From NCBI GenBank assembly GCA_035384605.1, contig DAOOIV010000011.1:1-64000 (forward strand): 64,000 nucleotides of DNA, written 5' to 3'. Positions 45,457 to 54,656 of the stretch are shown here, in pieces (within the stretch, counting starts at the first letter, position 1; each line of letters begins with the position of its first letter). Source of the DNA: Phycisphaerae bacterium (lineage in GTDB: Bacteria; Planctomycetota; Phycisphaerae; UBA1845; PWPN01). The translations under genes were made by a program, and so were the position numbers. Below the pieces are notes generated by a model that searched no databases, was not told the origin of the DNA, and was given only the letters and a program-made list of their open reading frames with translations.

Positions 45457-45852
45457 GACTGCTCCCGCATATTGATGCCCGGTGTTTGACAGGCCGTCTC
45501 AGAACCTGCGTAAGACCGGCCATGAGCTCGTCCAATCCGAGGTTTCCGGGAAAGCCTCGGTGGAGAGCGGGCAAGATAGACCCCTGCCGCAACAGCGTCA
45601 AGAACGGCCGCTTGTCATCCGGATGATCGAGGGGCTCGCTGCGCCTCTTCCGGCTTGCTCCGCAGGTGCGATGTGACCCGTGTTGCCAACGCCCGCCGCT
45701 TTCCGGTTGAAGTCCCTCACGTCATCGGGCAATCAATTCCCGGCATCAGATGTACTTGATCCGCCTTGAAGAATCGGATAACATGGAATCATCGCGGAGG
45801 CATCTCCCGGGCGGCTCGCCGGGTTCAGGCGACATCGCGCGAGGTACGTTCC
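45457..45852. other. Spacer, no gene seen
   Basis: 396 bases between the divergent SDR and dockerin genes. It includes the left copy of a 15-bp direct repeat (45756-45770). Confidence 0.4.
45756..45770 (+). repeat. 15-bp direct repeat, left copy
   Basis: TTGATCCGCCTTGAA; an exact second copy lies at 46929-46943. The pair brackets the dockerin-protein gene. Confidence 0.7.
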
Positions 45853-46932
45853 ATGTCTGGGAAAATGAAGGCGGCTCTCGTCTGTGGGTGGGCGCTCAGC
45901 ATCTATTGTCTCTCGGCCACGGGAGCCCCCGACACCTGGGACCCGAGACTGACCACGTTGGGCATTTGCTGGTTCGAAGCTGATGTTGCCCCTGGCACAT
46001 GGTACTGGAAGCTGGTAAGCGGGGTTTATCAGGACGAGACCCAATCAGGGGGAAACCACCACATCTACTACAAGTGTCTCAACGCCGCGGGCCAACCTAT
46101 CGAGAACCAGAAATGCTGGGCCGGCTGGGGCAACACCGGGTCTGCCGCGCCGTGCCCCACCATCCCGAGTCCGCCGGATGGGACTGCGTGGCAGCTAACC
46201 AAAGGTGCGTTTGACGGCTACTGGGCCAACTTCGGCATGTCCGGCGGATGGTGCCCGTTCTGGCCGGAGGGTCCCCACGGAGGTTATGGCGCCTGGGTCG
46301 ACGGCCCGAGCGATCAGGTCTGGGGCATGGGCCTGCCCTGCAATCGGCACGTCAATTACCTTTACGTGTGGAAGTGGACGCAGGCCGTCCAGCCGCTGCC
46401 GACCATCGCGCGGGCGCCGAGCGCCATCGTTCGTACGGTGACCGAGGGCCAAAACCTGCCGAATGACAGCTTCACGGTCTGGAACTCCGGCGGCCTCACC
46501 CTCAACTACACCATCACCGACGATGGGAGTTGGATGGAGGCGATCCCGGCTGCCGGCTCATGCACCACTGAAACCGACACCATCACGATCTGCTACACAG
46601 TCGGTGATCTTCTGCCCGGTTCATACTCGGCAACGATTACCATCTCCGACCCCAACTCGACGAACAAGACCGAGACCATTTCCGTGAGCCTGACGGTCGA
46701 GGGCATCGTGATTCCCGGCGATTTTGACGGGGACAAGGACGTGGACCAGACCGACTTCGGCCATTTTCAGGCCTGCGTCAGCGGGTCCGGAATTCGGCAG
46801 CCCGAAGAGGCTTGCCAAGCGGGCGACCTGGATAAGGACAACGATGTGGACTCGGCGGATGTGGGGTTGTTCATGGGCTGTCTGACCGGCGCCGGCGTCC
46901 AAGGTAATCCTGACTGTGTTGGGAGCATTTGA
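45853..46932 (+). CDS. Secreted protein with dockerin-like calcium repeats
   Basis: 359 residues from ATG 45853 (MSGKMKAALVCGWALSIYC), which places the signal peptide at the N-terminus; a longer frame from 45766 adds 29 arginine-rich residues. Residues about 25-195 form a Trp/Gly/Pro-rich domain with many cysteines that I do not recognise. A beta-sandwich follows (about 205-290, SVSLTVEG end). The C-terminus has two dockerin-type loops, GDFDGDKDVDQTDF and GDLDKDNDVDSADV, that would bind calcium. In planctomycetes such tails occur on many secreted proteins with no cellulosome, so anchoring is only a guess. Confidence 0.8.
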   Translation: MSGKMKAALVCGWALSIYCLSATGAPDTWDPRLTTLGICWFEADVAPGTWYWKLVSGVYQDETQSGGNHHIYYKCLNAAGQPIENQKCWAGWGNTGSAAPCPTIPSPPDGTAWQLTKGAFDGYWANFGMSGGWCPFWPEGPHGGYGAWVDGPSDQVWGMGLPCNRHVNYLYVWKWTQAVQPLPTIARAPSAIVRTVTEGQNLPNDSFTVWNSGGLTLNYTITDDGSWMEAIPAAGSCTTETDTITICYTVGDLLPGSYSATITISDPNSTNKTETISVSLTVEGIVIPGDFDGDKDVDQTDFGHFQACVSGSGIRQPEEACQAGDLDKDNDVDSADVGLFMGCLTGAGVQGNPDCVGSI

Positions 46933-46943
46933 TCCGCCTTGAA
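46929..46943 (+). repeat. 15-bp direct repeat, right copy
   Basis: TTGATCCGCCTTGAA, overlapping the stop codon of the dockerin gene; exact match to 45756-45770. Confidence 0.7.
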
Positions 46944-47456
46944 CAGTGTTGTTCCTGTTCTGTGCCACGCTGTTGGGTGGGCCTTATTGCGGTCTCAAGC
47001 GAAGTCCTTGCCGGTTGACCTGAAGCTCCGGCTCCGGGATTGTGGTATCCTCGGTGAGGTCCAGGACTTGCGATCAGGTACAGTCTCCGTTGTCTGGCTG
47101 CGCCTCGATCGCCCGGCCCAGAAGCGGCATCGGCTGACTGACCTGACTCATGCCCGTCTTCGACGCACGAAACCGTGTCTTCGAGACAGTCGCCCGGACG
47201 GTGGGTGATTCGCTTCGGCTGCCGGCGCGGCCTTTCGGGCGCGGGCGTCGAAATTCTGGCAGACGGTAGGGGGCAATACTCCTGAGCCGATGTCAGGGAA
47301 TTACCGAAAAACATATGGACGTTAGCGGGGCGTTCCCGTAGAATCATATGCAGCCCCGGACCGCATGGCCGGGTAAGCTCATGCAGCGACGTATGGGACC
47401 GGAGGTGTTCTCATTGCTTGCCTTGTGGCGAGAGAGGCTCTAAGGAGACCCATCCG
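46933..47456. other. Spacer upstream of the pseudopilin gene, no gene seen
   Basis: 524 bases. Open frames here lack ribosome sites and family features. It should contain the pseudopilin promoter; none is convincing. Confidence 0.4.
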
Positions 47457-48422
47457 ATGCGATCTGAGACCAATATCAAGCTTCGCAGGTTGCCGTTCCC
47501 GGGTTTTACGCTAATCGAGGTTCTGGTCGTTGTGGCCATCATTGCCCTGCTGGTTGCGATTCTGCTCCCATCGCTTGCGCGGGCCAGGGCTCACGCGAGA
47601 TACGCTGCCTGCCTGAGCAACGTGAAGCAGTTTGGTCTGGCAGGCCAGATGTTTGCGGGCCGGAACAATGGACAGCTTCCCCGCGGCGGCGACCCCGATG
47701 GAAGCGATCATTGGACGCTTATGGTGGCGCGGGAAATGGGTCTTATCAAGCGGATTCTTGACAAAACCACCTGCAATCAATTGAGGGTCGATCAGCTTGA
47801 GATCTTTCACGATCCCGACCGGACGGCCAAAGGTTCAGCCCCGTGGCTCGGATACATCGGCAACGCCTTCAACCCTGACCAGATTCTCGGATGGCCACAA
47901 ATGGAGATGGGTGCAGGAATCAGAATCGACAGCTACAGACGTCCGTCAGAGGTCATCTATATTGCCTGCGCGGAATCGGAGAACATGCTGGACCCGTCGA
48001 AATCGGCAAACTGGAGCAACAACCCGCACGTGGTTCGTCGGAATTGGCAGAGCCAGTTGCAGAACCTGACGAGCCCGAACCCGAGCGTTGTCGACGGCGC
48101 GATTGGCTGGTTGGCCGCCAATGGCGGCGGGATCGACGCCATGGATGCCTGGGCGGGTTGTCATTTGCCGCAGGGCAGAATCTTGAACAACGACGCGAAC
48201 GGCGACGAGCCGAACCAAAAGTTCCGTCGGGTGGCGAGGAAACTGCACCTCAATCGCTTTACCAACGGCGTGTTTCTCGACGGGCATGCGCAGGGCGCGC
48301 AGCATGAGCGGCGGGGCGATCTGGAGAACTACAAGACCTGGCTCAAGCGGTTCGGGGTGAAGGCGGAGACATTCCTCAAGCCCGGCAACGACCCCGCGGC
48401 TGTCAATGAGATACCGCCCTAA
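47457..48422 (+). CDS. Type II secretion/type IV pilus-like pseudopilin
   Basis: 321 residues. The prepilin peptidase site and N-terminal helix are clear: [20 protein letters not shown] (residues 15-34), cut after the glycine. The rest is the long globular domain of the planctomycete prepilin-type protein group, including [20 protein letters not shown] and an H-x-DG-like end ([10 protein letters not shown]). These proteins are abundant in planctomycetes and their role in secretion or adhesion is not settled. AAGGAG lies 9 bases before the ATG. A dispersed repeat begins in the stop codon. Confidence 0.9.
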   Translation: MRSETNIKLRRLPFPGFTLIEVLVVVAIIALLVAILLPSLARARAHARYAACLSNVKQFGLAGQMFAGRNNGQLPRGGDPDGSDHWTLMVAREMGLIKRILDKTTCNQLRVDQLEIFHDPDRTAKGSAPWLGYIGNAFNPDQILGWPQMEMGAGIRIDSYRRPSEVIYIACAESENMLDPSKSANWSNNPHVVRRNWQSQLQNLTSPNPSVVDGAIGWLAANGGGIDAMDAWAGCHLPQGRILNNDANGDEPNQKFRRVARKLHLNRFTNGVFLDGHAQGAQHERRGDLENYKTWLKRFGVKAETFLKPGNDPAAVNEIPP

Positions 48423-48490
48423 GGCGGACCGTCTTTTTGCGGACCGCAACCCGAGCGCAACCGCGATCCACAGAATGCGCGCAAGCCGCA
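48421..48490. repeat. Dispersed GC-rich element, copy B
   Basis: The core AAGGCGGACCGTC-TTTTT-GCGGACCGCAACCCGAGCGC (48421-48458) matches copy A at 26341. Similarity continues for about 30 bases through an ATGCGCGCAA shared with copy A. It begins inside the stop codon of the pseudopilin gene. Confidence 0.75.
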
Positions 48491-48689
48491 CAGATCTTTG
48501 GCCGCAAGGTTCTGGTGCTACAAGCAAATTGGTTTGGATGCAGCGAACCGTCAAGGGGCCTTGCGGGTCCGGAGGGCGGCGTGTGGGCGGTACCGATGTC
48601 TCCGGCATGAAGGTTTCGTGCAAGAGGCGGAACGGTCTGCGCCATGGGCGCCGCCAGTGAGCGCAGGCATTTGCTCTTGTTGCCGTGTG

Positions 48690-50183
48690 TCACGGGTTTG
48701 AGTACGCAACCCGCTCGGGTCTGGCCGTGTCGCCGGTCATTTGCCAAGGCAGTCGGAACACGCGATCGCCGGCCTGGTTGCAGAAGTAGAGCCGTGACTC
48801 GGATGGCTCGCGGCCGTGGCCATCAGCCCAGAAGGCGTAGAAATCCGGGTGCGGGTCAACCGGCCGTCGGACGTAGGTGTGGTTCAGCTCGCTGTTGCGA
48901 GTGACGTCACGGATCTTGGTCCACGACTGCCCCTGATCTTTGCTGATCCAGATGGCGACCTCGCCACCGGGATTATATCGCTGTGGCCCAGGCTCGGTCG
49001 GGCCGATGATTCGCCAGACCCCGTCGGGCTCGATATACAGGCTTCCCGTATCATAGTTGTTGTCGGAGTTGGTCACGCGGCTGAAGACCCACTCGCTGCC
49101 GGTCCACCGGGCGATGTTCCAGGTCCGCGGGTCGTTGCGGGGTCCGGGTTCGTAACCACGACTGGTGACGAACAGGATCACCGGCCTGCGCTGGGCATCG
49201 TAGTCGATGTCCTTCACATAGACCAGCAGATCCTCAGCTTCGTACTCGCGGACCATCGCCGGGTTCTGAGGTGCCTTCAGCGGCAGATCGAGCCTGTCGC
49301 CTTTGGCGTTGGTCCAGGTGCGCCCGAAATCACGGGTCTCAGCGAAGTACAGGTTCGTTCGCCAGTTCAGTCCGCGTTTCTTGGGATCGCCGTGGAAAGC
49401 CTTCGGATGATAGTTGAAGCCGAGGCCGACCACGCCTTTTCCCGGCCGGCTGACCTGGTAGTGGCCCTGGTCATAGAATGCCAACAGTTGTGGTTCAGTC
49501 CACGTGATGCCATCGCGGCTGGTACTCCAGTGCGACGCACGGCCGCCCTTGTACAGCGTGTGAATGAACAGGAAGCCCTCGCCGGGCCAGTACCAGGGCT
49601 GCGTATATGAGAAGTTGCCCTTGTAGATCACGGTGAATGAATCCGTTGCGTAGGGCTTGTCGCTCTTGAAGATGTACGACGGCCGCGATGTCCCGTGTGA
49701 ACTGCAGAACACGAAGATGTAGCCTTTGTCGTCCATGGAGATGACCGGGTTATCGTGAGCGTCATCGGTGCCCTTGTTCATCAGGATCGTCGGTCGCGGG
49801 ACGGTGCCGGTCGCGTGGTCGTAGTATGAGACCATTTCGAGCAGTTCCCTCTTATCCTTGACCGTTCCACCATAGCAGAAGAACGTCTTGTCGGCCTTGG
49901 CCGAGTAGATCGCAAACGGCGAGTGTTTGGCGCAGTAGGTGCCCAGTCCGCCGGAGTATTTGTAGACGTATTCATCATTGGTTGCCTGGTTGCTGTACCA
50001 GATGCCGCGATAGCCGTCGTCGGGGCCGATGGATTTGAGCGGGTCCTGTGCCGGGCGAGCCGGGGCCGTTGATTGTCCCCGCGCATCCCGGGCTGTTGCA
50101 CAGAAAGCCAGGAGCCCGGTCATCAGCAAACAAGTGGGAAGCGTTCGACAAGCAAAGCGAGCATGTCTCGGTTCAACTGACAT
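48690..50183 (-). CDS. Secreted BNR-4 repeat (sialidase-fold-like) protein
   Basis: 497 residues from ATG 50183, with AGAGGAGA about 8 bases upstream. A signal peptide (TLPTCLLMTGLLAFCATARDARG) is followed by a beta-propeller of BNR type: repeated bladed strands with SxDxGxTW-like turns (STSRDGITWTEP, ETRDFGRTWTN, SKDQGQSWTKI). It begins SIGPDDGYRGIWYSNQ, typical of BNR-4 proteins found beside polysaccharide-degrading genes. The Asp-box pattern is clear, but sialidase catalytic arginines cannot be assigned, so enzyme activity is not claimed. Confidence 0.87.
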   Translation of the reverse strand: MSVEPRHARFACRTLPTCLLMTGLLAFCATARDARGQSTAPARPAQDPLKSIGPDDGYRGIWYSNQATNDEYVYKYSGGLGTYCAKHSPFAIYSAKADKTFFCYGGTVKDKRELLEMVSYYDHATGTVPRPTILMNKGTDDAHDNPVISMDDKGYIFVFCSSHGTSRPSYIFKSDKPYATDSFTVIYKGNFSYTQPWYWPGEGFLFIHTLYKGGRASHWSTSRDGITWTEPQLLAFYDQGHYQVSRPGKGVVGLGFNYHPKAFHGDPKKRGLNWRTNLYFAETRDFGRTWTNAKGDRLDLPLKAPQNPAMVREYEAEDLLVYVKDIDYDAQRRPVILFVTSRGYEPGPRNDPRTWNIARWTGSEWVFSRVTNSDNNYDTGSLYIEPDGVWRIIGPTEPGPQRYNPGGEVAIWISKDQGQSWTKIRDVTRNSELNHTYVRRPVDPHPDFYAFWADGHGREPSESRLYFCNQAGDRVFRLPWQMTGDTARPERVAYSNP

Positions 50184-50274
50184 GTGGTGGTCTCCTCTGG
50201 AGCATGCAGATGGCAATGCGTACCAACGATGATGACATGCTAAGGATCTGGTCGTCCCCTGCAAGGTTTGGGAG

Positions 50275-50368
50275 CTGCTCGGCCCGGAATCTTTTCCGAA
50301 CCGCCTCTCCTGAAAGACTGCTCGGCCCGGAATCCGCCTACTGCTCGGCCCGGAATCCGTTCCGGGCC
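50275..50368. repeat. Three 17-bp copies ending in a 10-bp-arm palindrome
   Basis: CTGCTCGGCCCGGAATC occurs exactly at 50275-50291, 50318-50334 and 50341-50357. The last copy runs into a hairpin with arms CGGCCCGGAA and TTCCGGGCCG (50346-50369) and loop TCCG. Confidence 0.8.
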
Positions 50369-50415
50369 GGTTCGCCTGGCCGAATCCATTCCGCATCTGG
50401 TGAGAATGAGGATAG

Positions 50416-50682
50416 GAATCCTCCGCGCGGAAGGCCCCAGAAGGGATTCTGGGGCCAGCGAAATCCTCCGCGCGGAAGGCCCCAGAAGGGATTCTGGGGC
50501 CAGCGAACCCAGAGATGATTCTGGGGCCAGCGAACCCGGAGAGGATTCTGGGGCCAGCGAACCCGGAGAGGATTCTGGGGCCAGCGAACCCAGAGATGAT
50601 TCTGGGGTCAGCGAAAATGAATCTGCGGCCAGCGAAGATGATTCTGGGGCCGGCGACCCCAGAAATGATTCCGGGGCCGGCG
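50416..50682. repeat. Tandem array of ATTCTGGGGCCAGCG units
   Basis: Two 45-bp units (50416-50460 and 50461-50505), each containing a hairpin with arms GGCCCCAGAA and TTCTGGGGCC. They are followed by units of 27, 27, 27, 27, 21, 21 and 27 bp up to 50682, each ending in GGGGCCAGCG or a close variant. All unit lengths are multiples of three, so frames on both strands stay open (plus: SGASEPGED-like; minus: LAPESSPGS-like). I treat it as a noncoding minisatellite; see findings. Confidence 0.85.
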
Positions 50683-50702
50683 ATTGCGACCGGACGGGTC
50701 CC

Positions 50703-50737
50703 ATTCTCAATTCTGCATTCGCCGTTCTTCATTCCCC
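50703..50737. repeat. Heptanucleotide tandem repeat overlapping a gene end
   Basis: Five 7-bp units on the plus strand: ATTCTCA, ATTCTGC, ATTCGCC, GTTCTTC, ATTCCCC. The array covers the last codons and the stop (50707-50709) of the GTPase gene. Confidence 0.65.
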
Positions 50738-52695
50738 GGCGTAGTCGCATGCAACGCCGGGGTTGGGGTATCAAGTCTGTGGAGCCGCTCGGCCACCTGC
50801 CCGAGCCGGATCGCTGCTGCTTCGAACGGTCGGAACATCGCGCCGCCGACTTCTTCGAGCAGATGCCGGTCGATCGCTTCGGCCAGCATCTCGGTGCCGG
50901 ATCGGGCGTCGAGGTGTTCGGCTCGTCCCCGTCCGCCTTCCCGCAACAGGCCGCGTGCCCTGTAGACATCCTGCACGCTGCGGGCGTAGATCGCCGCCAG
51001 GCAGGCGACGTAGATTCCCACAACCACGACGAAGCCTTTCAGCAGTTGTGTCGCCCCGAGTGCCCAGACCAGCCGGTACAGGCCGTGCGCCCAGCCCATG
51101 ATTCGTGTCCCGGCGGCGGCCATCTCCAGCAGACCCTCGGCCACCGGCTGAACGAACGGGAACCAGAACAGCACGCACCACACGAACAACCGTTTCGCCC
51201 AACTCGGCCGGTAGCCGATGGTCAATCGATTGATGATGCTCTCATCATCTTTGAGGGGCAACTCGGCCAGCTCCTGCTCGACTCGCGCCGCAAGCTCGGC
51301 CGTGTCGGGGAATCGCTCGCGGAGCTGGAATTGCCGCACAATCGGCGAATGCTCGGTTCGCAGCCGCTCGCCGAGAGCCTCGAGGCGGTCAGCCAGACCG
51401 CGGCTTCGGAATCGGAACAGTTCCTCGGCGGGAACGGCGGTCTGCGGGGCCGCCGTCCCCGGCCCAGCAAGCGTTCTGCCCACTCGGCGGATTACCCAGC
51501 GACTCAGCCAGTACGCGACTCGCAGCAGCGGCCAGCGGCCCGCGCGGACGTCCATGACCTCGTCGGCCAGCTCGATGTCCGAGCGGCGGGTACGCCACAG
51601 GGCAGTTGCGACCCCTCGGCAGTAGTCGGCGCCGAATGCATCGTTGAGCATGGCCTGCCGATGCTCGCCGGCGGTCGCTCGTTGCAGTTGTTCGAGCCAA
51701 TGGTCGATCTCATAGGCCTGCCGGATCCGTTGCGTGTTACGGCGGATCTGCTCGCGCAGGTTACGTTCTTTGACCTCGGCAGCCTCGTCCGCGCCGAGCG
51801 GTCCGAGCACGTTCCGGCGCAGCCGCTTCACTTCGTTTTCCAGGAACCGGCCGATCGCGGTCACTACGGGACGGTCGCCGCCGTAACGATGCCAGCCGGG
51901 GTCGTCCCAGATCACTCCCACGCGTTCGAGAAAGGCCGACGACTCGGCGAACTTGACGGCGAGGAGAAAGACGCGGTCGGGGTTCATTTCGTGCCCGGCC
52001 TCGGCCAGCATTCGCAGTGCCCACTGTCTTTGCCGATTACAGAACATTTCGGCCTGGCGCTCGATGCCGGCGGCGTCGGACGGGCGGGTCCAGTCTTCCT
52101 CATCGGCCAGCAGTTCGTCGCACTTGTTCAGCACGAAGTACACGTTCGTATCGTCCTTGACCACGTCCTGAGCGAATGCAACCCAGGCCCGATCGGCGAT
52201 CTTGCGAGGCGTTGCGACCCAGATGACGCGGTCGAGATGCGGAACCACCGCCTTGACGATCGCCTCGTGCCGCATGAAGTCGCTGTCGAAGTCGGGCAGG
52301 TCGACGAGGACGATGTTACGGATGCCGTCGGCGGAATGGGTGGACACCTGCAGATCGAGTCCGCCGTCGACGCGGCCGAGTCGCATGCGGGCGGGGGGCA
52401 CCATGTCGTGATGAACGTACACGATGGGGCGCGAAGTGCCTGCTCCGACCTCATCGCGGTCGATGGAGATTTCTTTTTGAGCGAGCGTGTTGACCAGCGT
52501 TGACTTGCCGACGTCCTTGCCGCCCAGCAGTCCGCAGATGACCAGGGGGTCACGGCGTGACTCATCTGCTCCGCCCGCCAGCTTGATCGGTTCCCGCCCG
52601 AAGAGGGCCGCAAGCTCGGCGTTGATCCGGTCCAGCTCGAAGGCGGCGCCGGCCAGATGGTCGCCGTCTTTCGGTATGTCGGGTGCTCCGTTCAT
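50707..52695 (-). CDS. Dynamin-like membrane GTPase (second of a pair)
   Basis: 662 residues. The N-terminal GTPase domain has a P-loop GGKDVGKST (58-66), switch region DLPDFDSD (132-139) and a full specificity motif NKCD (190-193). A long helical region follows, with LREQIRRNTQRIRQAYEIDHW near 313-333, and two hydrophobic segments near 502-518 and 548-570. A helical C-terminus completes the layout of bacterial dynamin-like proteins. The start overlaps the stop of the upstream GTPase gene (ATGA, 52692-52695). The last residues (PGNEERRMQN) are encoded by a heptamer repeat, so the native C-terminus may have been altered. Likely acts on the inner face of the membrane; biological role unknown. 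Confidence 0.85.
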   Translation of the reverse strand: MNGAPDIPKDGDHLAGAAFELDRINAELAALFGREPIKLAGGADESRRDPLVICGLLGGKDVGKSTLVNTLAQKEISIDRDEVGAGTSRPIVYVHHDMVPPARMRLGRVDGGLDLQVSTHSADGIRNIVLVDLPDFDSDFMRHEAIVKAVVPHLDRVIWVATPRKIADRAWVAFAQDVVKDDTNVYFVLNKCDELLADEEDWTRPSDAAGIERQAEMFCNRQRQWALRMLAEAGHEMNPDRVFLLAVKFAESSAFLERVGVIWDDPGWHRYGGDRPVVTAIGRFLENEVKRLRRNVLGPLGADEAAEVKERNLREQIRRNTQRIRQAYEIDHWLEQLQRATAGEHRQAMLNDAFGADYCRGVATALWRTRRSDIELADEVMDVRAGRWPLLRVAYWLSRWVIRRVGRTLAGPGTAAPQTAVPAEELFRFRSRGLADRLEALGERLRTEHSPIVRQFQLRERFPDTAELAARVEQELAELPLKDDESIINRLTIGYRPSWAKRLFVWCVLFWFPFVQPVAEGLLEMAAAGTRIMGWAHGLYRLVWALGATQLLKGFVVVVGIYVACLAAIYARSVQDVYRARGLLREGGRGRAEHLDARSGTEMLAEAIDRHLLEEVGGAMFRPFEAAAIRLGQVAERLHRLDTPTPALHATTPGNEERRMQN

Positions 52696-54488
52696 GCTGA
52701 TCGATCCTCTTGTCGGCTCAGAATCCGCAGTGCCTGCCCGAGCGGGTCATTCGGGGGCAAGGTGAACGCCCGGGCTTGCTGGCTGAGGTAGTCTGCGGCG
52801 GCCCGGCCATGCTCCTCGATGAGACGCCGCATGCTCTCGGCGGCCTCGCGTACGCGGCGGAACTCGGTGCTGGCCAGGAGCTTCTCGCGAATGATCTCGG
52901 TGAGGCGGGCGAGCGGTCGTGCCGAGATCGCCCCGAATGCTCCTGCCGCTCCCAGCTTGAGCAGGCCGGCCTTAAGGGCCCCGGCCGCGATGACCGGCGT
53001 CAGCGCCGCGACCGGACCGGGTACGGCGATCAGGATGGCCGCCCCTGCCAGGATGGTCATTCCCAGCGAGCCGATGAGCTTGGGCGAAATGCCCTCGCAT
53101 TCGTGTTGGACCTTGGCGTTCCATTCATCCATCGCGACGGCCAACCTTGCCACGGTCTCATCTGCGCGAGGCCGGAATGACTCAATCAGTCCGCGATTAA
53201 CCAGGAGGGGCGGCCGACCGTGGACGGTTCGCAGATCCTCCCAGAAGTCGCTCGCTGTTACCTCCTCGTTGAGTCGGCGAATCTGGCGTTCGCACTGGGC
53301 GTTGAGCCAGTCGCGGCCTCGTTCCTCGCGGGTGGCATCGGTCTTCTCCGACAAGGGCGGGGCCGCCCCCACGGCTGTATCGCGTTTGCCGGTCCAAGGC
53401 AGCCGCGGCATCACCTCTTCGAGCCAGCGTTTTTGCCGTCCGAGCCACTCTCGCATTTGCGAAATCCCCAGAATCCGGGAGACAACACCAAGCCGATCGC
53501 GTTCTTCGTGGGTCATCAGGGCGGTCACGCAATCCCAGCGGGTTGCCGGGGCGCAGCGGGCAGCCACGTCGGCCAACGTGCGTTCGAGCTGATCGAGTCG
53601 TTCGAGGCGGGTTCGGTTGGCCGACAGGGCGGCGGCAGCCTCTCTGGCGATCTCGGCGTGCAGCGCCGGCTCTCGCCGCGGCGGCGGTTCGGCCAGAAAT
53701 CTCGATATTTCGGTGAGATCCTGCGGATCGAAGCGGCGGAAACCGCGTCCTCGATGATAGTTCAGGATGCATACCTTCTCGGCGCCCAGATGGCGTGCCT
53801 GTTCTTCGAGTCGCGAGCGGTCGGGCTCGGCGAGGACCTCCTCAGAGGTCCGATTAAAGATCACCGCCCGCGGCTGGGCGAACCGCCCGGCCAGCAGGGC
53901 CAACTGGTCCACAACCTGGCGATCGAACCACCGTTCGTGGTCGACGATGACCACCAGCCGATCGAACCATGGCAGCAGCGATAGTGTGACGTCGCCCTCG
54001 CGTTCGGCGGTGCTGGAGGTGAAGTCGGCCGTGTCAATCAGCAGCGTGTTCTCGAAACCGGCGACGTCGTGCTGGACGACTGTCGCCGCTTCGGGCCGGC
54101 CCTGGAGGTCGGCGTCGAGACGGCCGGGCTGAGATTCGAGCGTCGGTAGCAGAATCCGGTCATGATTCAACCAGCGGTCGAGCCGGTCGTATTGCTTCTG
54201 ATGAGCAGCGACGATCAAGCCTCGCGTCGCATGGCTGCGGATGGTCACCAGGCTGACGCGGTGGCCGCCGAGCAGGTTGTTGAAGACGGTGCTCTTGCCC
54301 GAGGAGGCCCCTCCCACGATGGCCGCGAGTTGGACCGGCTGTCCCGCGGCGGCGGCCTGACGACGGAATCGCAAGGCGCAGACCGCCTGCTGAGCCTGCT
54401 CCTGCCAGGGCAGACAAAGCCGCTCCCGCAGGCACCGGCCCTGCTGGGCCACGACGTTCAGCGCAGCGTCCAGGTCCATGGTCCCCAC
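52692..54488 (-). CDS. Dynamin-like GTPase with degenerate specificity motif (first of a pair)
   Basis: 598 residues. P-loop VGGASSGKSTVFNNLLGG (58-75, GxxxxGKS), G3 region IDTADF (151-156), but the NKxD motif is replaced by FNRTSEE (211-217). A helical middle (about 280-460) follows and a glycine/alanine-rich hydrophobic hairpin (472-520) could insert in a membrane. The C-terminal helix ends at the stop that overlaps the next gene. The pairing of a normal and a motif-poor GTPase resembles known heteromeric bacterial dynamin pairs. An adjacent secreted BNR gene and an acetoacetate decarboxylase gene lie on the same strand but look unrelated. Confidence 0.82.
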   Translation of the reverse strand: MGTMDLDAALNVVAQQGRCLRERLCLPWQEQAQQAVCALRFRRQAAAAGQPVQLAAIVGGASSGKSTVFNNLLGGHRVSLVTIRSHATRGLIVAAHQKQYDRLDRWLNHDRILLPTLESQPGRLDADLQGRPEAATVVQHDVAGFENTLLIDTADFTSSTAEREGDVTLSLLPWFDRLVVIVDHERWFDRQVVDQLALLAGRFAQPRAVIFNRTSEEVLAEPDRSRLEEQARHLGAEKVCILNYHRGRGFRRFDPQDLTEISRFLAEPPPRREPALHAEIAREAAAALSANRTRLERLDQLERTLADVAARCAPATRWDCVTALMTHEERDRLGVVSRILGISQMREWLGRQKRWLEEVMPRLPWTGKRDTAVGAAPPLSEKTDATREERGRDWLNAQCERQIRRLNEEVTASDFWEDLRTVHGRPPLLVNRGLIESFRPRADETVARLAVAMDEWNAKVQHECEGISPKLIGSLGMTILAGAAILIAVPGPVAALTPVIAAGALKAGLLKLGAAGAFGAISARPLARLTEIIREKLLASTEFRRVREAAESMRRLIEEHGRAAADYLSQQARAFTLPPNDPLGQALRILSRQEDRSA

Positions 54489-54656
54489 ATTCAGTTACGG
54501 CTCGGGCACGGATATTCTGCCCGTAAGTTGGCAGTCGCGGGCATTCGCCTTCGCCGGTGATGCACCAGCCTATGCGCGACAGGGAGTTGCATCAACTGCC
54601 GGGCGTCTCGCCGTGGCAGAGGGCAGGGGCAGGCACATGTTGCGCAGCAGCTTCCC

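Noticed and set aside
50416..50682. Possible CRISPR array
   Set aside because: Units are contiguous with no unique spacers of constant length, and no cas genes are present.
50515..52503. 662-codon plus-strand frame
   Set aside because: It runs through the tandem array and antisense to the GTPase gene; the minus-strand product has clear GTP-binding motifs.
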